Shown here one piece after another: positions 32,758 through 45,600 of a stretch of DNA of 64,000 bases. A model generated the notes under the pieces. The model had not been told where the DNA came from. It searched no databases and worked only from the letters and a program-made list of their open reading frames with translations. The translations under genes and the position numbers were made by a program. The number at the start of each line of letters is the position of its first letter. The first letter of the stretch is position 1. This DNA comes from Podospora comata (Eukaryota; Ascomycota; Sordariomycetes; Sordariales; Podosporaceae). The DNA is taken from NCBI GenBank assembly GCA_017354895.1, contig CP071496.1, positions 2,542,001 to 2,606,000 on the forward strand. The letters are read 5' to 3'.

Positions 32758-34626
32758 ATGCCAGGCCAACTGGCTGATCTGAGCAGCCTGGATGCTCGCT
32801 CCGCTGCGCTGAGAGAGAAACTCAGTCGAAGTCGCCGGCAGAACAGCACGACCATTTCTAAAGAGTCGAGCAAGGTGTCGTTAGGTGCGACTGATGACGA
32901 TATTCAGGACTTGATCACCTCGATACGGGTTACATCTGGAGCCAACGATGATAACCCACAGCCCTCATCGTCGTCGTCCGATGCCTTGTCAAGAAACCAT
33001 CAGGCCCATGCTGCTAACTCAGCCAAGTACACCTCACAAGATGAGGTCTATACGAACACTTCACAGCCCCTTTCATTCATGAATGCCATGACAAACAACC
33101 ATCATGGGTTTCCAAACTGTCAAGAGACACTGGTCACACGGACAACGTCTTCCACCGGCTCACAGCCACACACAGGCAATGTAGAAGTCTCATCGTCAGC
33201 TTCCCACGCGATACAAGAACTACTCGAGCTCGCTCCCGACATCAAAGACTGGCTTGAAATGACCGAGTACCGCAACACAGAGGTTCGCACAGTAAAGTTG
33301 GACCGTTTTCGGCGCTTAAGGGACCTCGCGGCCAAGAAAAAGAGACTCGAGGAGGAGGAACGAAAGCTTTTGGAAGAAGCTGAGAATGATTCCTGGCCAC
33401 GGCAACCTCAGAACAAGACCACACCCGCGCCTTTGGTTACTCGCGTACAGAGTGTCTCAGAGACGAGACAAAGCTTACCTACTCCCATCACCCCCAACAA
33501 ACCCGAGCCTGAGGGCAAAGAAACCACTAGCGCAATGTTTCTGACTTCAGGCACCATGCACATGGCAACAAAGAGAGCGCACCCTGAGGAAGGGGCTGAC
33601 ACGCAAGGAAGAGATAAGATTCCTCGAACTAACCACCAAGATGTCCAGAGAGAAGACAACAACCCAGTGGATGAGAGCAGACGCCTAGAGTTTGCGGACA
33701 GTCGTCCTAGCCACCTTCGGCATGATTTTGGGCGCCCGCCCCCCCGCTGGCATAACTACAAGGAGCCATCCAGCTTCCAGCGTTCTCGGAGCCCGACGAG
33801 AGGTCCTTCATTCCATCGGGAATACCGTGATGACCGGCCTCAGTCGAGGTACGATAGCTACAAAGGACGTCGGGATTCGGCTCATCATGACAGAGAGAAC
33901 GGAAGATCACAACGTCTGGACTTTGGACGTCGAGGTGGTTAGTAGAAGATGTCTCATCCATTCCCTGGTCCCCATCGTAGCAAAGTCTTTGTCTGGCGGT
34001 CATTTATACATGGGACTGATTAACCTGGTGTTGTGTTGTACAGATACTCGATTCTTCATCGTCAAGTCTTTTAATGAACAGAACGTCGAACAGTGTATGG
34101 AAGATGTTGGTCCCCATCCCAATCCAATGGCTTCAGAAGGCCATGCTGACCATACAAAATGCAGAATATTTGGACCACGCAGGCCAAAAACAGCTCGACA
34201 TTTACCGAGGCCTTCAACCAGTGTAGGAACGTTATCCTGTTCTTTTCGATCAACCAGTCTGGCCACTTTCAAGGCTACGCCCGGATGACAACCGCACCGT
34301 CGTCGAAGATCCCACGCCCTTGCTGGATGAAGAGCCTGCCCTGGGGCACCAGCGAGCCGTTCAGGCTGGAATGGTTGAGCACCACACCCCTCGAGTTTCG
34401 AAGAGTCCGTCGAGTTACAAATCCGCTCAATGAGGGCTTGCCGGTTTTTGTGGGCAAAGACGGACAGGAAATCGAGACCAGCGTTGGACACGAGCTGTTG
34501 AATGAGATGGATTTGGAGCGGGAGCGGAGGTGGGATGAAGATCACCGCGGTAGGTTGGTATCGGATTACCAGAGGGATGAGGATTATCACCATGGGACTA
34601 TGGTGAAGCGCGAGTCGTCCACTTAG
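32758..34626 (+). CDS. YTH-domain protein (m6A RNA reader)
   Basis: Binds N6-methyladenosine in RNA; relatives control splicing, decay or meiotic transcripts (YTHDC1, Pho92, Mmi1). Exons are 32758-33937, 34044-34105 and 34165-34626, 567 aa. The first 390 residues are disordered with a coiled, charged stretch (KKKRLEEEERKLLEEAE) and an R-rich, SR/RD-like end resembling splicing factors. The YTH domain starts near residue 394 with TRFFIVKSFNEQN and continues through NIWTTQ, FFSINQSGHFQGYARM, RLEWL and NPLNEGLPVFVGKDGQEI. The two cage tryptophans appear as W417 and W468 (in PCWMKS), placed as in human YTHDC1, so methyl-A binding is likely. Intron 1 was set at GTTAGT (33938); GTGGTT at 33935 is an equally phased alternative. 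The C-terminal position of the domain and the R-rich arm favour a nuclear YTHDC1-like role (inference). Confidence 0.93.
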
Positions 34627-37000
34627 AGAAAGAGGGGCAAATCCGGATGCGGTAGAGGTGTGGAAAAGCTTGTACACATAGTGTGGGGTGAAACAACAGC
34701 GCTGATTTACACAAGGAGTTGGTTTATGTGAGGCAGAACATTGTGTTTATCGGGATATCAAAAAAACCCTTCTAAAGTTCCATAACTGTCCTCCCTGTAA
34801 AATGATCAAGTTGGAGACTTTTGTTTCTCTGACGTGTTCCATCATCTCCTGTTCCATTAAGTGTAGTTCATCAGCAAGCTAATGAGAGGAAATGGTGTGA
34901 TTACAGTGGCCAAGGAAAAAGCGAGGCCCGGATTCTGCCTCAAGGATTGTGACATCTTGAGATTGTATCAATCGTACGATTCCAAGAAGGTTATCAGGCG
35001 TACGGGAGAACTAGATATACTTTGATTACTGCAGTGGTGACGGTCACGGTAAGACTGTCAGGTTAAAACTGGCCAAAAATAATCTTCAGCTTTTCTCTCG
35101 TCCTTCTTTTTTGACTTGTGAGCCCTAAGGTACGTGACTGCATATCCTTTAATGGTCTTTCAACTTGTAGAATGATATGTCATGAAAAATGATGGAAAGA
35201 TGCCAGAAATCTATTAGGTACCAAGCATGAAAAGCCCCATCATTGACCCGACCCACGCGTACACGACCTACGACCAAAAGACTTTAATAACCAAGAGTAT
35301 GTCGAGACAAGTCTAAAATGTGAGTTTCTAAATGCCACAAAATTGAAAGAGGGGGCGAGTTTATCAACACCGAGTACGGTTGCATGGTGACATGGTACCG
35401 CTCGAGTCGGGAACACACCGGGTTGGCCTGCAAAGCTGTTTCATGGTTAATGTATTAGGTCAACCATGATAAATTTCAATCAGCCCCAGCACCTTCATCA
35501 AAAGATTCTTGTGGTTAAATGGTACGGGTATTAGGGCTGACCGTTCGATTCCTCGCAAAACCCTATACCACTGGGTTATCGGCACATGCCCTCGAGGGGC
35601 AGGTGGGCTTTTGCCTTTTTCCCTTAGTTTATATTTTCTAATTTGTGTTCTCTTGTCTCTCACTATACACTCCTTGCTGTCTTTGAAGTCGATGTAGAAA
35701 AGGTTGGGTTTGAAAGCTATATTTGCAGGGGCTGTTTTGAATGATTACAGGAAAAAGGAAGAACAACAACACACCACACTGCGACTCAAGTGCGAGAAAT
35801 ATCTTGATGCGAGAGATCATGCAGCCTATACTCTTTTGATTGATTTAGTCTTGTATGTCTAAAAGCAATCAATGACTAAGGCAGGTGAGATTTCGCCCTT
35901 CACCAGAAGGCGTCTGGTATATACTTGCAGCAGACTTTAGAAAGGATCGTCCTGATAGTTGCTTTTGCTCCGGATATTACTTCTTTTACCCACTTATCAG
36001 ATGAAATAACTTGAACTCTGCAAAGTCGACTTGTCAATGAGCTTCATGTATCGACTCCTGTCTTTGGTTTAGCACTTCCAACGAGCTTGATTTTGATTTT
36101 AACTTGTATCTGGCTCAAGCAGAATGGAAAGTCGGGTGTGTCTGGCCGTAGGAACCCTAGATATAATAGGGACGATTGTTGTCTTTACACCATAAGTGGT
36201 AAAGCTCCCAAGTCGTCGATATTTTGGACTTAAAATGCCGTAAAGAGATAGTCTTGAACAGACACTTTCATTTGATGAAGGAAGTATTGTTTATGTTTCA
36301 TTGTCTTAATTCCGGCTATAGCTAACTTAGATACTTCGTCGCGGTCATTGCCATGGACGAGCAGGTTTGAATGAACTAAGTCGACCATCTGGCTTAGAGA
36401 TTTGGACTAGCAGACATGTATATTTCTCGACCTGTATTCAAAACCCATCAAAGAACTCTCAACTTACTTTGGAGATAGGAAGCCATGAGATGAGTAGCTC
36501 ACTTGTCAGATTGCTTTCCTACATCTACCCTCTCTCTTTTCATCGACATGGCATCCAGATAGAATGCGTCGACCATGTGATGGTGGTCCCCTAGGTACAC
36601 AGCCATGATCCTGATGCTTCGATCATGACATTCTCTTTGAGATTTCATCCACATATTGACATGTCGCACTCCGCAGTACAACGCTCGCTCTTGGCCCCCA
36701 AAGCTGCTCGCACTCGCTTGTGGTCTTTTTGAAGCTTGATTTCCGATGCTACCCGGTTCATACTCCCCGTCATCCACTCTCTATGTGGATCAGTAGTCAC
36801 CACGTCGCGGTTGCAAATGTTGACCATCGCGAACTGGTGGTAAGTGTTGCAAACGGCTCTTGAAAGCTCCCTAGTGGCGGGCAAATTCCTTGAAACAAAT
36901 TTCCGAGACGATATCGATCGGTTCTTGTTGCCAATCACCAGTTCTCACTGCCCATCAAGACGGCACTTTCTTGAAACTTGCGCAACATAGGGCAGGGTTC
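34627..37000. other. Gene desert, part 1 (AT-leaning)
   Basis: Starts with the YTH gene's 3' flank. From about 34700 to 36950 the DNA is somewhat more AT-rich than elsewhere in the window and has almost no open frame above 90 codons. I found no tRNA, no inverted terminal repeat and no transposase-like sequence. Confidence 0.45.
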
Positions 37001-37522
37001 AGGGCTGAAAGCGCGCGGGTTGTGTCCTCGAGGGGACGCGGAAGCAACCCAAGACAGGGTGTGAAATGAGGGCCAATGAACACCCGGTCTGTGCGAGATG
37101 ACACTGGCCAGCAGGTGTCAAGAGACAAGCTCCCACTGCGACGCTTGGCAACGACTTTTCAGAGTCTCGTCACCGACCAAAAAAGTTGCACAGTGAACGA
37201 AGCTGTCTGGAAAGGGAAGACACTACCCGAATCCGATCTGAGGGGCAGGGCCCTGGCCGATTTGTTGTTTCTTGACACCTCAACTGTTTCCGTGCCACCC
37301 CTTCACACCCTCCCCTTGTCCGGTTATACACTACTACAGTACTACGACACTGCCAGTTACCACACCAGAGACCATGTCAACAGCTCCTAGTCTGTCTCTG
37401 CAAGGCCCTCCTCGGGAGAAGGGAACCAGAGCCCTCACCCAACCTACCTACACTCGGGCTCCAAACATAGCGATTGCTTGCGAGCCCTGTCTTGGCTGCC
37501 ACTGACCTAACGACCCTTGTCT

Positions 37523-37558
37523 TCCCTCGACTCCCTCGACTCCCTCGACTCCCTCGAC
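37523..37558. repeat. Four tandem copies of a 9-bp unit
   Basis: TCCCTCGAC repeated four times without mismatch, in gene-free DNA. Confidence 0.85.
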
Positions 37559-40500
37559 TCTGACAGTCTGACAGATGCAAACAATACTGGCCCGTCACAA
37601 AGGAACCACAAATGAAGACATTTGGTTACTGACTGCAAAAGACTGAACGGGGTTTGGCCTGCAGCTTGTTCAAGTGCCTGCATACGCGAGCGTAGCCAAC
37701 TTGGACTCTCGGCATCGTTCAGGACCTCGAAGCAGTCCTAATTCGGACTTATGCTGGCGAGGGCTGCGTGCCAAAGCCAGATCGGGACACCAGGCCTGCG
37801 AGCTCGGCCCATCTCATGCCAAATCATAGTTGAGGTGGCAAGACGATAGTCCTTCGCCGTAACGCTCGCCTTCGCCATCGCCCACGATGTCACTGCGGCA
37901 CGCAACAGATTAGACTACCCAAGGCAGGGAACGGGGAAGACACGCATACGGCCCTCCGTCTCACACGGCTACCACATCCTCGTGTCTATGCGACCTTGAA
38001 TGCGACCCCATCGAGGGGAAAAGACCAGAGACGACAGATGTCAACCATCGAGTACACGGCCCTTTGAAGAAATGTTCACATTCGATTCCTCAGTCAGGGC
38101 CAATGTCGGATGCCAGCTCGGTTCCGACAGCCAGGCTTGTTATCTCTCTAGGACCTTTATTGAACGAGTTTCGCTACTTGAACTCAGCTGGTGAAAGATG
38201 ACCAGGGTTTTTTTATATGGAGGTCCGATGCTGGTGGGTTCGATACGGGATGATACGCGCAAACCCGGATCCTTTCGCTGACATACGGCTGCCGACCGGC
38301 ACTCATCCGCACACCTACTACACCCACTTCCAGTTATCAAGTCAGTGAGTGCTTGCTGACATCGGCCACTAGAGGAAGGACCCATCACGAGAGGGTGTGA
38401 AGAAGACGGTCGGTGATGGGCCATCGAGGAGCCTCACAGCGTCCTCGCCATGTTCCTGCTCACCCACGCCGCTGCGTAAAGCCCCCCGACAGGTCCGGTC
38501 AACTTTCTCCGCACGACGACATCAGTATTTCCCCTCATTCATCATCCAACAAGCCCTCTTGTCTTCTCCTCACCCACCGCTCGCCCTCCACCGTTGAAGA
38601 TGTGCAGGAACGTTATCTATGGACATCCCATTTCGGGCAGCCACATGACTCAATGTTCTCCAATCCCTTCATATACAGCTCCAAGCACTCATCTCAAATG
38701 TTAACAATCGGACACGGTGATGCTAAATTTACCTGATTCAACATGCGGTCCCTGCACAGCCGATAGTGAAGAGTGGAGAGACGATGTTCACCACCTGGCA
38801 GATTGGCAATGGGTGTGTGGTGTGCCGTTAACATCGGGTCCAACCTCCTCTCCCGCTAAAGCGGCCAGGGGTCGAGCTCTCCACCTTCAATGAGCTCCGT
38901 GTGCCGCTGTTACATCGCGTCATGACCGCAGAAAAAACCCAATCACGGCTGCCGAACTAGGCCCCCCTCAACCCCTCGCCTTCCACCGTGCCCAGAGGAA
39001 CCAGTAAGGCAGAGCCGGCAGGCTTGTCTCTTGTTCATCTGACCTATTTCACTGCGACCGAGAGGGTGAGGACAAGGGAAGTTCCGTGTTTGCACTTGAT
39101 GACGAGTGGGTTATGAGGTCACGGGCAAGCAATGATATGGGGGGTTAGCTGTTTCTTTCTTGGTGTCTTGTTGTTGTTTCTATTTTTCACAGTCTACGAG
39201 TTCATTCGTTGGTCCGGTCTGGTCCGGTGAAAACCAACAGGTTTATTGACAGCTAGGCAGCCCGATCCGTCATCCAAGTACCGGCCCCTGTCCAGAACTG
39301 GTCCGGTCGGGTAAGATGCTAGTTTTTCTGGCCCCTTGTCTTGACCGTTGCGTTGCAACGGCTTTTTTGATTCGTCTGTCTACTAAGCCTTTTCAGGTTG
39401 GTGTCGATACTAGTCAGCAAGCCAGCCATCAACCATCAACTGCCCCATGTTCGGTACCAGAAGTGATCACTCCCCACACTTCACCCGTCATCAGGTGTGA
39501 TATGGTCCGAGACACATCAACAACAATTGGGCTTGGAACGAAACCTCTCGCCCAAGATTCAACATTTTTAGGGTCCGATTTTGCATGCCTAGACGGATTT
39601 ATCGATTGAAGTTTACTTGGCATCAAGGTTCTCACCTGTGTCCTTTCCCTTCCGGTTGTGCTTCGGTCGGTGTTTACGGCATTCGGCCTCATTTCTGCTG
39701 GCTCGCTGTGACGGCCATGCAAGCCATGCCGGCTTAGCTTTCTCCGCCGTTGGTATGAAAAAGAAGAGTCAAACTTCAAGGAGATACAGGAGCACGGCGG
39801 ACCGCGACGGGCGGAGAAAAGGGCTTAGGTTCACCTCCAGTGTAGCATCAATCCAGTGATGATGTCAGCCTGGGCGGTGTTTTTCTTATTTCCCTTCCCC
39901 TTTGGCTTTCTTATCCGCTCGCTTTTGGTTGCCTTCTGCTGCGTGGAAAGGGTGCGTCTCTCCAAATTAACCAGCAAATCAGTGGATTTCAGGTTACTTT
40001 GAATGGGAGAGTGTGATGATTACCACGTGGTTTTTAGATTGAAAATGAGGAGTCGAAAACCAGAAATAGGAGGCGAGACGTGGCACTGGGATCGTCTATT
40101 TTCTGGTTTGGGAGGAGGAAGGGGGAAAAAAGAGGAGGGACCTGAATCCTGATGGATATGGTTTTGGGGATTTTTTTAATATGGGAGGTGGCGAAGTTGG
40201 GGGATCAAAATGGTTCTGGGGTATGATTTCTCCTTGGAAAGCCTGGAAAGTAGATTTTGTGCGATTGATCGTCTTCAGGGTCGGGAGAAAGGGATAGACG
40301 TGGATTGACATTTGGAGAGTTACAGTGAAGTGTAATGTTTGGTTGTCTTGAGAATCTTTGAAGATCACTTTTTGGCTCCCACATTCCGTTGCTCTCCGCG
40401 GGCGGCTCGGGGCTCTTGGGGTTTGATTGGGTGGCACACTCGATGGTGAAAACAAGTAATTGTCTCTGTTGTGTCATGAAAGTCTTCAGGGAGTAGCCTC

Positions 40501-42426
40501 TCTTCATTGTTTTCAAAGGAGCTCGTATGCCAGTAGGCATGCCTGTGCTGGCTGACTCGGTAACAATACGCACGGCTCGCTTGGTCCGAGTTCTATCATG
40601 TGTCACATCTCTAGATCAGTGGAAGGTGAGACAATTCTTAAATCAACGTCATCAATAGACTCAGAATGCTTTTACGCTCGAAGAGTATTGAGTATCTTTC
40701 TTCGATCGATGTCTGAGAAGACACCGTTGTCCCCAAAGAACTTTCTCTTCAAGGAACTCGTAAACACTCACGACATCTTGACACCTCTTGACACCTCAGT
40801 TGGCACTTTTGACAGCCGCTCTGACTGACAGACACATTTCCTAACCAGCGAGGCAGGCCACCCCAGAAGGGGAAGGTATATCAACACCGGTATAGCGCCA
40901 ACCACACCTCCGCAATTTCCAGATTCAAACATCTATCTCACCTGTCATTGCACCGCATAACTTTTTTTTTTTCGTTATGTGCATGTGTTCAAGATCCTTT
41001 TTATGAATTGAACACCAAAAAGCCCTGCTGGGCTGCCTCCCTTGAACCCAAAAATACCGTTTCGCCACTTTTTACTAATGGGCAAGGGAGGGGAAGGGGG
41101 TGCGCGTCTATTCCTGGCAGGATTCATATGGGCGGCAACGGGAAGGGACAAGCGACAAGCGGCGCTAGATAAATTAATTGGCGAAAAAGTTTCATGCTCA
41201 GCAAGAAGACCGGAAAATGAGAAAAAGGCAAATGCCGCTCGGTATCTGTCAACTCCGAGTCCAGAGGGAGGGAGATAATCATGGATGTCAAGAATATTCC
41301 AAAAACGGGACCATAAGGGCGGTATTTTCTCCCCCTCCCCCCCCCCCTTCGGTACCTCTCAACTCCGAGTGTAGAGATCACCCCTTGTTGGGGAATGTTT
41401 TGTTTTAACGGGAAATGCACGCACTACCGCTGTACCATTCGTTCGTTGCCAGACGTTGCCATTGTCCTGCAGTAGCCTCATGGACAAGGGTGGGGGGTTG
41501 AATGTCTGTTCAAGGGTCAGCGAGTTGTAGCAGCAGGTTCACCACAGGTAGTATACAATTGTTAGTGTAGGCACCGAGCAAGAAGGATGACCTCCCCTGG
41601 AGAACTTGCAGTCATAGACCGGTGAGCTCCCCGTTGTCATTTCTTGCCAATCACAGCTTGGGAACTGGTCCAGTTTTGGCCCGGCACTGAAGTCCCGGAT
41701 CTCCTTCTCACCGGTGATAACGTTTCTCTATCCTGCACTAGGTATGAGGCTGGGCTGGGATCTGAGTTTTGTCTGCCCTGCTGCTGCCAGGGCATGGGGG
41801 GCCCTGATCGAGGTGTTTTTGTACGGCCAGGGGTGAACTAAGTAGAGGAGGTGCGTTCTGGCCAACTATCTTCAACATCTTTTTAGCAGTGTCCAGAATC
41901 CTTCCTGCTATCCCCAAAGAAGGCGTGTCGTAACGAAGCGTAAAAAGCCAAAAGACGTAGTAAAGGGGGGGGGTCAGAGCGTAGGTAGGTATGCAGGCCT
42001 GCACATGTGGCGTGTCTGTCTGGACGTTTACTCCTGTCCCTTATTCCTAAATCGGACCTCCTATCTTACAGACATCATCGACTTGTCTCTTTGGCACTGA
42101 GTACAATAACAAAACGCCCTACATCATCACCACCACCATTAGCTGTGAAGAGACAGAAAAGAGAGTGTGTGTCTGTGCGGGTGCATCGTGGGGGGGGGGA
42201 TATCAAAAAACTTGGTAGCGAAGCCCAGTCTGCTGCTGCCGGACAGGTAGGGAAGCAGAGCAAGCAAGCAACCTTTCTCAACGACCGACCTGCCTTTGTC
42301 AGCACTGCCACTCTCCTGTGAGAAAAGTGGCGATGGGGTTGCTTACTACAACCGCTTAATGCGTTTCAACACGCACCTGTCTAATCTGCATGCATTCTGC
42401 AGCTAGAAACCAGCAAGATCGGAAAG

Positions 42427-42444
42427 CACACACACACACACACA
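42427..42444. repeat. CA dinucleotide microsatellite
   Basis: About nine CA units in gene-free DNA. Confidence 0.85.
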
Positions 42445-42600
42445 TACACGGATGGTTGTTCTCCAATACTCTCTCTCAACTTGGTGTAGTGTAGTGCGTA
42501 TGCCGCCCTAGCAAGGAAAAAACCACGTGTGTATCTCTGATGAGCCGTTGACGTTGCCGTTGGCGTGTGGCTGCATCGGGTCTTCTCGTGCAGCGAGCGA

Positions 42601-45600
42601 TACCTGAAACATGCAGGCTTGATGGGAAGGCAAAGCAAAACAGGCAGAATATGCACAAAGACTGATACGAGGCTATAGTGTAGTGTAGGTATATTTTAGA
42701 ACTACTAAGTTATGATGATATTGACAATCCTTTTCTTCGCTGGAGGATTTGCTGCCATGGTACCTAATGACAATCATTCACATTGTCATCATCCACTATG
42801 GACGTGCAGACATCCATCATATTCGACTCTGATATATGCGTACCATTGGCAAAACACCCCCCATCATATCATCCAGACTGCCCTGCCTGTTCAGATTGCA
42901 AATGGCCAGGCATTCCCCAGATATTTGCTTCTCCAACTGCTGCGCTGCATTCATCGCCCCCCAGTCATCGCATCCTGCTTTTCTTCTCCCATGGTTGTAA
43001 CTGCTGGGGGTAATCTCTGGGGAAGGAAGGGACATCTGTTGCGGATGCGGCACTGCCAGCCGAAAGGGCCGGCCGGAAAAGCGGGAACCGCAACCAGACC
43101 AATCTTCTTCTTGGTTTTGGGTGGTGTGAGAGTGGGAAAAACGCAACGCCTTCCTGCTTTTGTTGGAGGGTGCTGGATTCGACTGGTCCAGACAAGTCTA
43201 TAACATCCATCTGATAAGGACGTGCGCATGCACACCTTCCCACCACCGTTCCACCCCAAGCCTTCATCGCTCCGATGTTACCCTGATGAAAGAAGCACAA
43301 AAAAAAAAGCTTGGCTTGGCTGATCAGATTTTGACACCTCTTTCACTCAAAATCGTTGATGTGTGTAAAGATTCTGGGTTGCCTAGTGAGGGGGCAAGAA
43401 TGTTTGGGGGAGAGAAGAGTAGTGGGTGGTTGGTCTCCCCTGAAGGGCCCATGCTCAGGTCCAAACTACCACCAGCACAAAGGAGTCAAAGGAGCAGCGT
43501 GAAGACGGAGCGAAGAAGAAGTGCCGTGCAACAGCAAGTAACTCAAACAAAGATCAAACCCAAAAGTGGGAATAAGGGGGGGTGAGGGAAGGCATCTGAG
43601 CAGGACCCCCCCTCCAGGGCGATGATGGCCAATGGTAAAAGTAAACAAATCCGTCATCTGGCACTGCCACCGACGTTGAGATAAACTCTGTATCCCATGG
43701 TCTGTATTTTCACCTCCTCTTTTGCTGCAATGCATAGACGACTTGCCTGCTGTGCCTGACTTTCACGGGTCTAGACAACGCCACCAACATAACCGGCACG
43801 ATCTGGCCGGCTTTGCACGAGGAGACCACCCTGATTGATCACAAGATAGTGGACATATCGGCAGAGATAGCCAACTGTCAGATGAGATCGAGCCATGTGG
43901 GTGAGGGGCCTGAGAGGAGTGGTGGACCATGGACGAGAGAACCCAAGCTCTTCGCCAACTTGGGTTCGGGGAGATGTCCGAGATGATGATAGTCAGGCTG
44001 CTGGTGATGAGTTCACCATTGTCGACCGAGATATCGAGGGCCTGGCCAAGCTGCTGAAGGACCATTGGTGTCGAACTGGCACCAATGATGAGCTATTTCG
44101 GTGCAAGATTGCTCCGCCAAAGCTTTTGTGGTGCTGTTGGGATGACACAATCGGGCCAAATGAGACCGACTGGCATGAAGGCCAGCCCGGATCCAGTGAG
44201 CATCTTCGCCTCATCAGCTTCGCGGCCTTCTCTGCCAAATTCAGGGGTGCTGGGAATGCGGTGAAGGGCACACCTTGGGCGGCATGGTTGGAATATGCCA
44301 TTATATCCACAACCCGGAGAACGAGATAGTGATGAAGATGGACCTTCGATGGAGCCCGGAACCCTGCGCTCAAGAATAAGCATGGCGGGCCACACGCAAC
44401 ATCCAGCGGTGCGGTCACCATGTCCAGAAAACTCATTCGCCTCTCTGATAATCGCCACCACCGTATCTCACTTGCTAAGTCCACCACGCAAGCAAGGTGT
44501 CGTCTTACAGCTATACCCACAAGAGCCTCAAGAATATATCGATGTTGCAATGCAGGACCGCCCCGTCACCCCTATACATGGCGATATTTTTGGCTCCCTA
44601 GATGAGCGGTATTTTGGACGCGAGGCGGGTAGTGAACCGCGGGACGCAAATTAACTCGCACAAGCAGAATCAGCAAGGCCAAGATGAACAGCCAACGAGG
44701 CAGACACTCGCTCATTCAGACCGGGGACGCACCCTCGATGATTTTGAAATGCCCAGCAATAAGATGAGCGGCAAGTCGAGTGGGCAACCGAAGGGTGACG
44801 ACCTCTTGGGTAGACGAGATTGCCCAGCATGAAGGTTGTGCCGTAGGCAAGAGAAGAGGCCTCGGCTTTGGGGAAAGTCGGTACCGGAATGGTTGATGGA
44901 CTCTTTGTTCTATTCCCCAGGCCTCTGCTGAATCACAGCTCAGTGACCCCGATATAGGCGGGAAGGGCCTTGGCTCTGAGTGTGGCGAGCAGCAAGTCCT
45001 AGAGTGCGGAGCGATACCACCTCCGTAGGCAAGCCGGGGTAGAGGCATTCAGACTGTCTTTGCCATGGCCACCATCCCAGGCCGTTCCGTGGCTATGGTG
45101 CCCAGTAGTATATCGTATGTCCCACGGAATGGATACCCTGGTTCGAATAAGGATTGCTGACTCTTTCAGAATGGATCCAACTGTTTTTTGTTAGCTCCAA
45201 TGTCAGATCAACTGACTGTTGTAATGTGTTGCAAGCCCGGCATAAGCCCCGTTCAAGGATAGAATATAGAGTGCGGTTTCTCCAGCACTATTAGTCAATG
45301 CCCATAAATTCTTGCGATATAAAGTCATTTCGAGGCGGTGGTTTTCATCTCATTCTCGGAAGAAAGAACCTATATGCAATGCATGTACAAGGTACATGTC
45401 ACGGGAGGTTGTGGTTCCGGGGGGCGAGCTTGATGAAGGACTCGAGCGTGTGTGTTTACACTCCACACTTCACAAATTTACACCAGCAGACAAGTTCCTG
45501 GCCATCGTGTGCGTGGTCTAGGGCTCAAAACTGATGCCATGAAGGGGACAACCCAGCCAAGAGTTGAGGCTCTCAGCGTAGCCAGTACGGGTCTTCTAGA

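Larger units (their letters stand above)
37001..42600. other. Gene desert, part 2
   Basis: Mixed-composition DNA with many short frames on both strands, none with a domain or consistent codon pattern. It contains the 9-bp tandem repeat at 37523-37558, homopolymer runs of C near 41330-41350, of G near 41966-41975 and 42190-42199, and a CA run at 42427-42444. Nothing else could be recognised. Confidence 0.4.

Noticed and set aside
37523-37558. Tandem repeat considered as a CRISPR-like array
   Set aside because: Unit of 9 bp with no spacers, in a eukaryotic genome; a plain minisatellite.
38200-38300. B-box-like GGTTCGA sequence suggesting a tRNA
   Set aside because: No T-stem pairing, no A box and no acceptor arm around it.
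42712-43203. 163-codon frame with a hydrophobic start
   Set aside because: The start looks like a signal peptide, but the rest is random in composition (many H, P and C) and no homology is recognised.
43895-44550. Overlapping frames of 144 (+) and 185 (-) codons
   Set aside because: They face each other, have no motif and no splice partners. Neither is clearly more protein-like.
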